Assembly: GCA_946187345.1 (NCBI GenBank)
Contig: CAMHQD010000006.1
Coordinates: forward strand, 1-64,000
Direction of reading: 5' to 3'
Origin: an uncultured Porphyromonadaceae bacterium
Lineage (GTDB): Bacteria > Bacteroidota > Bacteroidia > Bacteroidales > Muribaculaceae
Length of the DNA: 64,000 nt
Positions 17,601 to 26,438 of this stretch are shown here, piece after piece. Under the pieces are notes generated by a model. It did not search any database and had not been told where the DNA came from. It saw nothing but the letters and a program-made list of their open reading frames with translations. The translations under genes were made by a program, and so were the position numbers. Positions within the stretch are counted from its first letter, which is position 1; every line of letters starts with the position of its first letter.

Positions 17601-19112
17601 TCAGAACTTGTAGTCGAGGCCGATGCCAAATACTTTGTTGGTGCGCTTGAAGATGTCCGTGCCGGCGGGCATCGCCGGGTTGTTGAGGTAGTGCTCCTGG
17701 GTGCGGGTGTACTTCTTGTAGTTGGTGAAGAAGTAGCCCACGTTGAGGCGCATGTGGCTGTTGATGTTCACCGCGCCGCCAAAGCCCAGCGAGTAACTGT
17801 CGCAGGCAAACGAGGTGTGGCTCTGGAAGTCGTCGCTCAGTCCGTAGTCGGTGTTCTGGAAACCGGCGCTGACGGTGAAAATGCGGTTGATGTCCCACTC
17901 CAGACCGGCCAAAATCTCGTGGGTGCCGTGGGTAAGGTACTTCTGCTTGTCGCCGGCCATACCCGCATGCTTGTCGTCGTAGAAGTGATACTCCACGGCG
18001 GCGCGCAGTTTCTTGGGCAAAATCTCATATCCGGCGGCGAGATAAAGCACGCTGGGCAGGTCGTTGGGAGTGTTCACGCCGTGTTTGTAGGGCTCCATAG
18101 AGGCCGACAAGTCGTCGGAGTGCTCACCCAGGGCCTCGGTGACGAGTTCCTTGGTGTCGTTCTCGATGTTGAGGTTGGTCTTGAACTCATATTTCGCGGC
18201 CAGAGAGAGGCCTTTCCACCTGAAGTTCACGCCGAGGATAGGGGTGACACCCCAGCCGGTCTGGTCGGTGTTGAGCGCGACGTGGGTCAGGCCACCCTCC
18301 GCGCCGATTTTCTGCACCAGCGGCAGGTAGGCCGCCTGCTGCTCGGGAGGCAGCTTGGCGATGACTGCGGCGGCCTTCTGGGTAATGGCGCTGCTCAGGC
18401 TCGCGTCAATGTGGCCCTTGTAGTTGCCGTTAAAGTAGTTGACACGCAGTCCGGCGAACGCGCTCAGGTTCTTGGTGATCTGGAACGCGCCGCCCAACTG
18501 TCCGCCGAAGATGTACTGGCGGCCCTTCATCGACGAGTTGATCGAGTACATGTCCGGAGTGAGGGCGTCGGCATCCAGCAGAGCCTTGAGTTCGGGGCGT
18601 GCCGCCAGCATGGCTGCCGTCTTGCTGTAGATGCCGGCCATCACCGACGCGTCAAACAGCGACAGACCGTCCTCAAAGTTGCACTTGCCGCCGCCGCCGA
18701 CAATGCCGAAGAAGGCGCTGGCGGCCCAGCGGTTGCGCTTATACACGGCGTATAGGCTGGGAATAACGGGCGCGGTAGCCTTGCCGTTGTATTCGCGCCA
18801 TGGCATCACTTTGCCGTTGAATTCGCGGTTATAGGTGTTGCCGTCATTGACGTAGGCAAACATCGGGAATGACGTTTCCACATCGCGGGTCTGGAAGGCA
18901 CTCTGGATGTTGAGCGAGAGCGTCCAGCCCTCGTGGTCGATAAACGCCGTGCCGGCCGGATTGCTATAGACGGCGTCAATCTCGTTGGTCGCGCCGCGGG
19001 CCATCATTCGCTGCCAGGCGATACTCTGATTGGTGTTGTGCAGCAGGCCGCCGGCCATCGCGCCGCTTGTTGCGGCAGTGAGCAATATTGCCGCGATAAA
19101 TATTCTCTTCAT
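17601..19112 (-). CDS. FadL/OmpP1-family outer-membrane porin
   Basis: A 503-aa outer-membrane protein with a signal peptide (MKRIFIAAILLTAATSGAMAGG, about 1-21). The N-terminus carries the family hallmark, a plug region with NTNQSIAWQRMMARGAT and AVYSNPAGTAFIDHEGW. The rest alternates as a 14-strand barrel (LSLAAKYEFKTNLNI, YFFTNYKKYTRTQEH) and ends in aromatic-rich FGIGLDYKF. FadL relatives import hydrophobic molecules such as long-chain fatty acids or aromatics. Substrate is not predictable. A -7 box (19151-19158) lies 38 nt upstream. Confidence 0.92.
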   Translation of the reverse strand: MKRIFIAAILLTAATSGAMAGGLLHNTNQSIAWQRMMARGATNEIDAVYSNPAGTAFIDHEGWTLSLNIQSAFQTRDVETSFPMFAYVNDGNTYNREFNGKVMPWREYNGKATAPVIPSLYAVYKRNRWAASAFFGIVGGGGKCNFEDGLSLFDASVMAGIYSKTAAMLAARPELKALLDADALTPDMYSINSSMKGRQYIFGGQLGGAFQITKNLSAFAGLRVNYFNGNYKGHIDASLSSAITQKAAAVIAKLPPEQQAAYLPLVQKIGAEGGLTHVALNTDQTGWGVTPILGVNFRWKGLSLAAKYEFKTNLNIENDTKELVTEALGEHSDDLSASMEPYKHGVNTPNDLPSVLYLAAGYEILPKKLRAAVEYHFYDDKHAGMAGDKQKYLTHGTHEILAGLEWDINRIFTVSAGFQNTDYGLSDDFQSHTSFACDSYSLGFGGAVNINSHMRLNVGYFFTNYKKYTRTQEHYLNNPAMPAGTDIFKRTNKVFGIGLDYKF

Positions 19113-19150
19113 AGTCGTAAAAAGTTTACCGTTATTTGGAAATCGTGGCG

Positions 19151-19158
19151 CAAAATTA
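19151..19158 (-). promoter_or_regulatory. TAATTTTG -7 box for the FadL porin
   Basis: The minus strand reads TAATTTTG, 38 nt before the ATG at 19112. Confidence 0.6.
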
Positions 19159-19304
19159 CAATCACATTACACATCACAAGCCTCAAAAGCGGTGAAAAAC
19201 GCAAAAAAACACGATTTAGAGCAAAAAATTACAAAAATTAACAATTCAAATTGCCTGATATTACCATTTCCCCTCCACTATTTTGTCGTATACCGATTAA
19301 TTTG

Positions 19305-19312
19305 TAACTTTG
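19305..19312 (+). promoter_or_regulatory. TAACTTTG -7 box for the antitoxin-toxin pair
   Basis: TAACTTTG lies 26 nt before the ATG at 19339, in an AT-rich leader. It faces away from the porin promoter about 150 bp to the left. Confidence 0.65.
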
Positions 19313-19338
19313 CATTATCAAACAAAAAAGAAAAGAAT

Positions 19339-19611
19339 ATGGCAACATTAGCGCAAAGAATATCGGAAACTCCAATCGCCCCCTATTTGCAATTGCTGAA
19401 TGAAATGACAGTTGAGCAGAAGCAGATAGTGGTAATGTATATTACAGAGCAGATTGAGCGCTCCGCCCGGCAAATGTCGGCAGAGGAAGAGATACGCGAA
19501 AAGTATAAAGGGTTGCGGGTCTCTCCCGAAATACACCGGTTGCGGGGCTGCATCAAATTGAATGAGGAAGATCTTGCAGACGAACGCACTCAATATATTC
19601 TGCGCAAATGA
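19339..19611 (+). CDS. probable antitoxin of a PIN-type module
   Basis: The ATG at 19339 gives 90 aa; the track extends it to 193 aa through the promoter. The protein is small, charged and helical (TVEQKQIVVMYITEQIERS, SAEEEIREKYKGL), with no known DNA-binding motif that I can name. Its stop overlaps the next start by 4 nt (ATGA), and the next gene is a PIN-domain protein, so an antitoxin role is inferred from context. Base composition is more AT-rich than the efflux and polysaccharide genes around it, consistent with acquisition by transfer. Confidence 0.6.
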   Translation: MATLAQRISETPIAPYLQLLNEMTVEQKQIVVMYITEQIERSARQMSAEEEIREKYKGLRVSPEIHRLRGCIKLNEEDLADERTQYILRK

Positions 19612-20032
19612 AACGGGTTTTTCTTGACACCAATATCTTGCTGGACTGTGCTCTTGATCGCGATAAGGCAGACTATGCCGAGAATATTTTAGAACTGGGC
19701 CAGCAAGGATTGATAAACTTGCGGCGTCCTATCTTTCATATGCAAATATGGGATATATATTGCGGCATCATTCTGTTGATGAAATTTATAACTTAATCAG
19801 TTTGATGCGGCAACCAGTGGAAGTCTTGCCGTGTGATGCGTCACAACTTGATTTAGGGCTTGGAACCAAAGTAAAAGATTTCGAGGATATGTTGCAATAT
19901 CAGTGTGCCAAGGCCGGTGGTTGTGATGTGATTGTGACAAATAATAAGAGGGATTTTCATCAGTTTTGTGATGTGCCTGTATTAACGTCTGAAGAATTTC
20001 TTCTGACATTTGAGTATAAGCAGAAACAATAA
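19608..20032 (+). pseudogene. PIN-domain toxin split by a frameshift
   Basis: Frame 1 (19608-19796) starts MKRVFLDTNILLDCALDRDK, the PIN signature with the first catalytic Asp. Near 19725 the frame is lost: the alternative frame reads AASYLSYANMGYILRHHSVDEI and continues to 20032 with DFEDMLQYQCAKAGGCDVIVTNN, the second acidic cluster. Together the two halves make a normal PIN ribonuclease of about 140 aa. A one-base loss near ATAAACTTGCGG explains it; no canonical slippery heptamer is present. As written the toxin is probably dead, or it is a sequencing error. Confidence 0.8.
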
Positions 20033-20997
20033 TGGAAACGCGTCCCAAAGTATCGGTTATTGTGCCGATTTATCGCACCGAGGCCACTGTGCAGCGCACC
20101 ATCGACAGCCTGCGGGCCCAGTCGCTCCAAGACTTCGAGGCAATCCTCGTTGACGACGGCACGCCCGACGGCGCCGGCGCCATCGCCGACGCGGCCGCGG
20201 CCGCCGACCCGCGCTTCCGCGTCATCCATCAGGAGAACCGCGGTCTGGCCGAGGCCCGCAAGAGCGGCCAGCGTGTGGCCACGGGTGTGTATCACATGCA
20301 CCTCGACAGTGACGACACGCTCGCCCCGGACGGTCTGCGGGTGATGTATGATTTTGCCATAACCGAGGATTTAGATGTGGTCTACCCCGGCTTCACGCGC
20401 ATCATCGGCGACAAACGCTTTGAGATCGCTCCGCGGGAGGGCCGCTCTGTCATCAAGCCGCGAGAGATGATCGACTTGATGCTGGACCAGGAATTCCGTT
20501 ACATCGCCGGTATGTGCTTTGCCAAGCATGAGTTGTGGCATGACCTTGATGACATCTTTCCGTCGTCCGAAGTGCGCCTGCCCAGCGAGGATATTCCTGT
20601 CAACTTCCACCTTGTATTGAGGTCACAGCGCTTGGGACTGATGGAAGAGAAAGTGTATGAATACTACTACAACCCGCAGTCGTTAAGTTCGACCGGCGCG
20701 TTTTACACCCAGGAACTGATTCACCGTTTCTTTGACGAACTGGAGCGACCGTTGCGGCAGGCGGGCCTGCTTGACGAAGTGAGCCACGCCCTTGACGAGA
20801 TGAAATTGCACTACGTTGGTTTTTACGCCCGCGAGGTGGACACGAACGACCCGTGGGTGGCTCGCCTGCGCGCCATTCCCAAGAGTGAGTTGCGGCCGAA
20901 GTATAAGGTGCTGCAGGCGCTACTATGCAACAACACGCTGCGCCACACCCTCATCGGCGCCAACCGTTGGCTCAAGCGCCTGCTGGGCCGCCTGTGA
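20032..20997 (+). CDS. GT2-family glycosyltransferase
   Basis: A 321-aa GT-A fold enzyme. KVSVIVPIYRTEATVQRTI (about 6-24) opens the nucleotide-sugar domain, DDG is at 41-43, and the metal-binding motif LDSDD is at 91-95. It should transfer a sugar from a nucleotide donor to a growing surface glycan in the cytoplasm. The start overlaps the toxin stop (TAATG), and its 3' end overlaps that of the convergent GT4 gene by 26 bp. It is the only plus-strand glycosyltransferase of the locus. Confidence 0.9.
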   Translation: METRPKVSVIVPIYRTEATVQRTIDSLRAQSLQDFEAILVDDGTPDGAGAIADAAAAADPRFRVIHQENRGLAEARKSGQRVATGVYHMHLDSDDTLAPDGLRVMYDFAITEDLDVVYPGFTRIIGDKRFEIAPREGRSVIKPREMIDLMLDQEFRYIAGMCFAKHELWHDLDDIFPSSEVRLPSEDIPVNFHLVLRSQRLGLMEEKVYEYYYNPQSLSSTGAFYTQELIHRFFDELERPLRQAGLLDEVSHALDEMKLHYVGFYAREVDTNDPWVARLRAIPKSELRPKYKVLQALLCNNTLRHTLIGANRWLKRLLGRL

Positions 20998-22120
20998 TAA
21001 GGTTTTCTATTTGCCGCATGATATTTTCCGGGTCAAACATTGTCATGCGGCGGCGAGCGGCCTGGGCGATGGTGACGCGCAAGGCAGGGTCCTTGAAGAG
21101 TTTTTCCACGGCATCGGCAAAAGCCTCCGGTGTACTGTCAACAAGAATGCCTGCTCCATCGCCGATTGCCTCAGTCATACCTCCACACCGCGTTGATACG
21201 ATGGGTGTGCCGAGGGTCATGGCTTCTTGCACGACAATGGGCAGCCCTTCGGCATCACTGGTGAGGCAAAGTACATCTGAAGCCGAGATGTAGGGATATG
21301 GATTGCTTTGGAAACCGTGAAATACAATACGATCGCCGATGCCCAGCTCATTGGTTAGAGCCTCTAATTCTGTTCGCAGGTCACCTTCTCCAAGAAGCCA
21401 TCCTGTGACATTGATACCTCGCTGCTTAAGGATAGCGATGGCTTGCAGTAGGCGTTCCGGACGCTTGAGTGGCGAAAGGTGGCCGACAAAGGTGATAACA
21501 AAGTCGGTCTTTGGAATTTTGATTTCATCGGCATGTCGCGCGATAGCCTCGCTATCAATGATGTTGTAGATGCAGTGTCGTGGCGTGGTGACATCCAGGG
21601 AGAAGTGTGACATCGCGTTGTGAGAGACAAACACGATATCGTTCACGTCTTGATAGAATTGTCGCTCCTGGTCTTCGTTGCGGAAGAATCTGCTGCTCCA
21701 GTGGAAGCGGCTGAAGTCGGTATGGACCCATGTGATGTTGAACTTACCATAATCCATAATATATCGGTGTAGCATTGCCGCCGGCCCCTCCATGAACGAT
21801 ATGATAGTGTCGTATCGCTTGTCACCAATAAGGCGTTGCAGTTTTCGCGCCTCATATCTCTCGCGTAGCGGGGTGTGGGTTATGAGTTTCTCTACTAGCG
21901 ATTTCTCTCCTTTAGGGTAGACGCTTCTCACATTGATGTAGTCGGGTATCGCCTTGAGGTGTACACCCTTGTTTCTGTAAAGAATAAGATCAACCTCAAA
22001 GTGCAATGGGTTGAGGCGCTTGAGCACTTCCAGCAATGCTCGCTCCGCACCGCCGCCACCCATCGAGTCCATGAGTATTAGAAGTTGTTGCCTACCGGCG
22101 TTGATATGTGAATTACTCAT
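20972..22120 (-). CDS. GT4-family glycosyltransferase
   Basis: The ATG at 22120 (MSNSHINAG) gives 382 aa; the track uses one ten codons earlier. The N-terminal GT-B domain has the glycine-rich SMGGGGAERALLEVL motif and the C-terminal domain has the EX7E-like EGLPIVVQEAMTLGTP and TRCGGMTEAI. It retains the anomeric configuration of the sugar it adds. The start overlaps the stop of the upstream beta-helix gene by 8 nt, suggesting coupled expression. The donor sugar cannot be told from sequence. Confidence 0.9.
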   Translation of the reverse strand: MSNSHINAGRQQLLILMDSMGGGGAERALLEVLKRLNPLHFEVDLILYRNKGVHLKAIPDYINVRSVYPKGEKSLVEKLITHTPLRERYEARKLQRLIGDKRYDTIISFMEGPAAMLHRYIMDYGKFNITWVHTDFSRFHWSSRFFRNEDQERQFYQDVNDIVFVSHNAMSHFSLDVTTPRHCIYNIIDSEAIARHADEIKIPKTDFVITFVGHLSPLKRPERLLQAIAILKQRGINVTGWLLGEGDLRTELEALTNELGIGDRIVFHGFQSNPYPYISASDVLCLTSDAEGLPIVVQEAMTLGTPIVSTRCGGMTEAIGDGAGILVDSTPEAFADAVEKLFKDPALRVTIAQAARRRMTMFDPENIMRQIENLITGGPAGA

Positions 22121-23801
22121 AATAATCTCTATAAAGTTTTCGCTTCCCAATATTCAACCCCTCCGGCAGCCACTGCCGGTTGCTGATGCCGCTCAGGCGG
22201 TTGCCTCCAACTTCCAGTCGCTCGAAACGCATTGAGTGCAGGTCGGTATTTTTATCGTAATGGGTGATCAGTGACCCGCCGTGTCTTGAGGTGGAATTGA
22301 CGGTGTTGCCGGTAAAAACGAGAGTGCCCTCATTGGCGAACTCCTGCAATAGAACCTCATAGTGTGATGAGTTGAACACGTTACCGGTGAAGGTGAGGTC
22401 GGCGCGCCGCAAACCGCGACAGAAGATGCGCGTGTCGCCGGTGAATGTGTTGCCTGTGGCCGTGAGGCGAGCGTGGTCCACACCATCGCCACCGGCAAAT
22501 TGACCAATCTTGGAAATGCCGTCAAACTCATTGTCGGTTAGCGTCAAGTCGCAACCTCTGTTTTGAGCCCACACGAGCAGTGGCCCAAAGAGTTTGCGGT
22601 CAATGGTTTGGCTACGCGAGGTGAGCGAGTTGCCGGTGTAAAGCACACGCGCGCCGTCAATAATCAGGTGGTAATGGCCGTTGTCGCCATGCTTGCTGCG
22701 GTAGAGGCAATCGGTGGTGATTGTGTTGTCGCTGAAGACGACCGCCTCTTTGTCGCCGCTTGACGCGTCGTGCACTTCAAAGTCGCTGTGTGAGCGGCCC
22801 TCAAAGCCCGCGCGTGAGGTGAAGGTGAACTTGTTACCGCTCACGTTGACTCGCTCGTGCCTGTCGTGCTCATCGTAGTGTATTGACAACAACGAGTTGA
22901 TTGGCGCATCTATATAGAAGTTGTTGTTCTCCACGCGGATGTCACTCCAGTGGATCGCGGCGTGAATTTTATGTCTCAAATTTTCGCCAAAACCGTACAT
23001 GGTGAACTGTACCGACCATGAGTCCTGTTGCCTGGCCCCCTTAAAGGGGATGAAGCGGAAATCGTTGTCGGCAATGGTGATATTATGCTTGCGCCCGGTT
23101 GTCGGCAAAGGATCTGAGTTGTCATCGCCGGCTTCCCAAATGGCAATGGCCTCGTCATCGCCGTACTTGTAGATTTTGTTTCCGGTGATTGACACATTAA
23201 TATTGTCGCGTCGCAGCCAAATGATGCCTCCGGCACCGCTGTTGTTATAATTTACCAACTCATTATTGCTGATGACGACATTGCTACACACCATGAATTC
23301 CAATGTTGTACACACAACGTTCTTCAAGTGGCTGCTGACATTATTTATTTTGACACCGTCAACGTGTATCAAGCGCACCGCGACTTTCGGGTTATTCAGG
23401 TCCCACCAGATATCATTGTGCTCGTCGGTATCGATGCTCAAGTCGCTGATTTCGGCGCTGAGAGGTTTACCTTTTTTACCTTGGATGGCAATAATATGGT
23501 TTTCGGAGTAATCGGCGCCTTTTTTCAGCAAGATGCGGGACACGCCGGCTCCTTGACCTTTAATGAACGTGTGGGTGATAAACTTCACCGGGCCATCAAT
23601 AATGTAATCTCCTTTGCCAAAAGTGACGTAAACCGTGTCGCCGCGCGACAGGCCTCTCAACTGGCTCTGTAGCCGCGTGGTCACGTTCTCGCCGCTATGA
23701 TTGAACGTGATGACTTTAGTGCGGGCCGTGGCTATAGGCGCCATTACCATCAAAAGGCAATGCACTGCAAGCAGGTACAAATATTTACAGTTTGTTATCA
23801 T
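22113..23801 (-). CDS. secreted right-handed beta-helix protein
   Basis: A 562-aa exported protein. A signal peptide covers about 1-26 (LLAVHCLLMVMAPIATA). The body is a parallel beta-helix of about 20 coils, shown by repeated N-x-(I/F) ladders such as ISNNELVNYNNSGAGG, VSITGNKIYKYGDDEA and VSGNKFTFTS. Such folds occur in pectate lyases, polysaccharide epimerases and poly-sugar lyases. No catalytic residues can be assigned. Encoded in the polysaccharide locus ahead of a glycosyltransferase, it may act on the exported glycan. It has its own -7 box. Confidence 0.82.
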   Translation of the reverse strand: MITNCKYLYLLAVHCLLMVMAPIATARTKVITFNHSGENVTTRLQSQLRGLSRGDTVYVTFGKGDYIIDGPVKFITHTFIKGQGAGVSRILLKKGADYSENHIIAIQGKKGKPLSAEISDLSIDTDEHNDIWWDLNNPKVAVRLIHVDGVKINNVSSHLKNVVCTTLEFMVCSNVVISNNELVNYNNSGAGGIIWLRRDNINVSITGNKIYKYGDDEAIAIWEAGDDNSDPLPTTGRKHNITIADNDFRFIPFKGARQQDSWSVQFTMYGFGENLRHKIHAAIHWSDIRVENNNFYIDAPINSLLSIHYDEHDRHERVNVSGNKFTFTSRAGFEGRSHSDFEVHDASSGDKEAVVFSDNTITTDCLYRSKHGDNGHYHLIIDGARVLYTGNSLTSRSQTIDRKLFGPLLVWAQNRGCDLTLTDNEFDGISKIGQFAGGDGVDHARLTATGNTFTGDTRIFCRGLRRADLTFTGNVFNSSHYEVLLQEFANEGTLVFTGNTVNSTSRHGGSLITHYDKNTDLHSMRFERLEVGGNRLSGISNRQWLPEGLNIGKRKLYRDYYE

Positions 23802-23827
23802 ATAAAAAAATCAAATCAATTGCATTA

Positions 23828-23835
23828 CAAAAGTA
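23828..23835 (-). promoter_or_regulatory. TACTTTTG -7 box for the beta-helix gene
   Basis: The minus strand reads TACTTTTG, 26 nt before the ATG at 23801. It is back to back with the CotH promoter. Confidence 0.6.
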
Positions 23836-23894
23836 GTGTTTTTTTGTTAAAGAACGAAATCCATTATTATTATTGTTCTTTTTTTATTTTTTTG

Positions 23895-23902
23895 TAACTT
23901 TG
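23895..23902 (+). promoter_or_regulatory. TAACTTTG -7 box for the dockerin-CotH gene
   Basis: TAACTTTG follows a T-rich run and lies 54 nt before the ATG at 23957. Confidence 0.65.
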
Positions 23903-23956
23903 TCACTTGAATTATATAAATTAAATTATTGATGATAATAGTTACGGAGTTTTGAG

Positions 23957-25414
23957 ATGGAAAAACGTTATCTTTTGCTGATTATCACGCTGTTACTCTT
24001 ACCACAAACAGTAGTGGCCATTCCGGCTCAAGGCACGAATCGACGCGCCGACGTGAATCGCGACGGCAATCTGGATGTAGGCGATGTCAACACTATACTA
24101 CAAGTAATATTAGACAACCAGTCATCGGCATACGATTGTGATATCAACAGCGATGGCCGCTTGGATGTGGGCGATGTAAACGATGTGCTGGGCCTTATTC
24201 TGAATCCGGAGCCGTTTTATGACCCGGAGCAATATCTGAGCCGCACTTTACCTGTACTATACATCAATACAGATGGGTTTCGTCAAATCAATAGCAAGGA
24301 TGTCTATTTGAGAGCCACCTATTGGCTTGACCCGATGGCTCAGCCGGGAGTGGCGGCCATCGGCTCTGTTGACACTCCACTATCAATGCAGATAAAGGGT
24401 AGGGGTAATATCACTTGGATATCGCATGAGAAGAAACCTTACCGTATCAAATTGGATTCCAAACAACCGCTTATGGGAATGAGCCCAAACAAGCACTTTG
24501 TGCTAATGGCGCACATCAATGATGGTAATGAGTTCTTTAAAGATGAAATCGGTTTTGAGTTCAGTAGGCGCATTGGCATGCCTTACACTGTGCGACAACA
24601 TCCGATTGAATTGGTACTCAATGGAAACTATGTAGGCCTCTATGATTTGTGTGAGAAAATCCGCATCGATAAGAATCGGGTTAACATAGAGGAGCAAAAA
24701 GACAAAGAAACACGAGAAGACAAGGTTAGTGGAGGATGGCTCATGGAAATTGATAATTACTGGTGGGAACAGGAATTTGTCGAACTGCCCGAGAAGAAAG
24801 GAAAGCCGTTATACATCAGTTTCCAATCGCCTGAAGTGTTATCGACAGTTCAACGAAACTATGTCACCGACTTTCTTACCAAAGTCCACAACGCGGTGAA
24901 CTGCGAGGATAAAACGGACAACACTTGGGAAAAATACATTGACAAAGTGTCGTTGGCAAAGTATTATATCGTCAATGAAATTATGGATAATACCGAGTCT
25001 TTCAGCGGCAGTTGCTATATGTATAAAGATTTCGGGGATGCCACCAAACTGATGTTTGGTCCTGTGTGGGATTTCGGTAGTGCCGCAGCCGGAGAGTGGG
25101 CCGGTCGTGGTGAGAAATTCTTATACGAAGACGTGCCGATCTATGTGGCAAACCACTGGATTGAGGAAATGGTGAAGTTTCCGGCGTTTATGGATTGCGT
25201 GCGAGAACAATGGCAGTTTCTTGAACAGTCAGGCGGTCTGGATTTTGACAACTATCTTGACGAGTGGGTGAATCACATCAAGAAAGCATGTGAAAGTGAG
25301 TATAAACGCTGGCCTAAAGACAGCCAAGCAAACAATATCGAGAATAATAAACGTTACTTCTCACAATCCTTGAAGTCTAAAATTGCCTTCTTGAAACAAC
25401 AATGGTCTGAATAG
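23957..25414 (+). CDS. secreted dockerin-CotH kinase-like protein
   Basis: A 485-aa exported protein. The signal peptide is about 1-22. Two EF-hand dockerin repeats follow directly (DVNRDGNLDVGDVN near 32 and DINSDGRLDVGDVN near 62), each a full calcium-binding loop plus helix. A CotH domain fills about 100-470, with IKGRGNITW, KKPYRIKLD, PIELVLNGNYVGLYDLCEKI and the metal/catalytic region FGPVWDFGSA. CotH proteins are secreted atypical kinases in spore formers. No cohesin is encoded here. The gene opposes its neighbours, is AT-richer and ends 10 bp from the convergent acyltransferase, so it looks inserted. Confidence 0.9.
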   Translation: MEKRYLLLIITLLLLPQTVVAIPAQGTNRRADVNRDGNLDVGDVNTILQVILDNQSSAYDCDINSDGRLDVGDVNDVLGLILNPEPFYDPEQYLSRTLPVLYINTDGFRQINSKDVYLRATYWLDPMAQPGVAAIGSVDTPLSMQIKGRGNITWISHEKKPYRIKLDSKQPLMGMSPNKHFVLMAHINDGNEFFKDEIGFEFSRRIGMPYTVRQHPIELVLNGNYVGLYDLCEKIRIDKNRVNIEEQKDKETREDKVSGGWLMEIDNYWWEQEFVELPEKKGKPLYISFQSPEVLSTVQRNYVTDFLTKVHNAVNCEDKTDNTWEKYIDKVSLAKYYIVNEIMDNTESFSGSCYMYKDFGDATKLMFGPVWDFGSAAAGEWAGRGEKFLYEDVPIYVANHWIEEMVKFPAFMDCVREQWQFLEQSGGLDFDNYLDEWVNHIKKACESEYKRWPKDSQANNIENNKRYFSQSLKSKIAFLKQQWSE

Positions 25415-25424
25415 CCGCTGATTG

Positions 25425-26438
25425 TCAGAACAGACGTTCAAGCCACTGAACTTTGGCGTGGGTCATCAGGTAGTTGATGACCACACCTATGGCAAGGCTC
25501 GCCGCAGCCATGGCGCACCACACGGCCCAAACGTCGGACGGCGCGAATGGGAGTGGCCACAGCCGCAATGCGGCATATCCCGCGAGCATGTGCACAAAGT
25601 AGATGATGGTGCTGTAACGCCGCAGCCTCAGCCACCACGCACTGCTTGGCACCTGAATCAGCAACGCGGCCACAAACACCGCCATGCCCGAAATCTGTTT
25701 CCAAAACGGAAGATGAGACACAAACAGAGTCACCCCAGCCAACAGGCAAAGAGCCACAGTTCCACAATTAACAATCCGCTCTCTCCAACGGTAGATAGCA
25801 ATGCCGGCCAACAGGAACAGAATGGCGGCGAACGGGCGCCATGCAATGTAACGCAAGGCATAGGCCGCATAGCGCACCAACCTCTCGCTTGAGGTCAACA
25901 ACGGTGTGTCGCAATCAATCATCCAATCGACTATAGCCGATAGCGCGCCAAGCGCCACCAACCAAAGCACACTCCAATTGTGGCGCAGCACAAAGGCGAT
26001 TGTCGCGGTAGAAACAGCCATCGAAAACACAAACCACAACGGCCATGAGTAGGGAGACTCGCCAAAAAACAACACTCCGGCAACGTAGTCAAAGATAAAG
26101 CGGCCGGCTGTGTCTTGCGTGAGCGTGAACTCAATCACGGCAATCGGCAGAAAAACGAGTAACCAGCGCAAATAAAGCATAGCATACTTGCGGCCGGCCG
26201 ATGAGAAGATGGCGGCCTGCTCTTGACGGGATTTTGCCGTGTCTAACTTGCGCCCCAACAAATAGCCGGATGTTATGAAAAAGAAAGGAACGGCAAGGCA
26301 TAGCGCATAGTTTGCCGCATCCCATGTGAAAGAGATGCCGCACAATGCTCTGGCGTGGATTGCCACCACTAAAAACGCCATCACAAACTTGAAGATGTCG
26401 ACTGTTTTCAGTTGCGTCATATTTCTAATCTCTAACAT
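25425..26438 (-). CDS. acyltransferase-3 family membrane protein (second of two)
   Basis: A 337-aa inner-membrane protein with about ten helices. The N-terminus has the family arrangement VDIFKFVMAFLVVAIHARA, whose His is the likely catalytic residue. Such enzymes (OafA/WecH group) add acetyl or similar groups to sugars of surface polysaccharides. An in-frame ATG at 26420 is an alternative start. The track ATG abuts the stop of the preceding, related acyltransferase (TAG-ATG), so the pair is one unit. Confidence 0.87.
   Translation of the reverse strand: MLEIRNMTQLKTVDIFKFVMAFLVVAIHARALCGISFTWDAANYALCLAVPFFFITSGYLLGRKLDTAKSRQEQAAIFSSAGRKYAMLYLRWLLVFLPIAVIEFTLTQDTAGRFIFDYVAGVLFFGESPYSWPLWFVFSMAVSTATIAFVLRHNWSVLWLVALGALSAIVDWMIDCDTPLLTSSERLVRYAAYALRYIAWRPFAAILFLLAGIAIYRWRERIVNCGTVALCLLAGVTLFVSHLPFWKQISGMAVFVAALLIQVPSSAWWLRLRRYSTIIYFVHMLAGYAALRLWPLPFAPSDVWAVWCAMAAASLAIGVVINYLMTHAKVQWLERLF

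Noticed and set aside
17577-18755. 392-aa plus-strand ORF antisense to the FadL porin
   Set aside because: Same pattern: no motifs, and the porin on the other strand has a signal peptide, plug and barrel signatures.
19708-19735. Programmed -1 frameshift in the PIN toxin
   Set aside because: No X-XXY-YYZ slippery heptamer in the right frame and no downstream pseudoknot seen; simple mutation is more likely.
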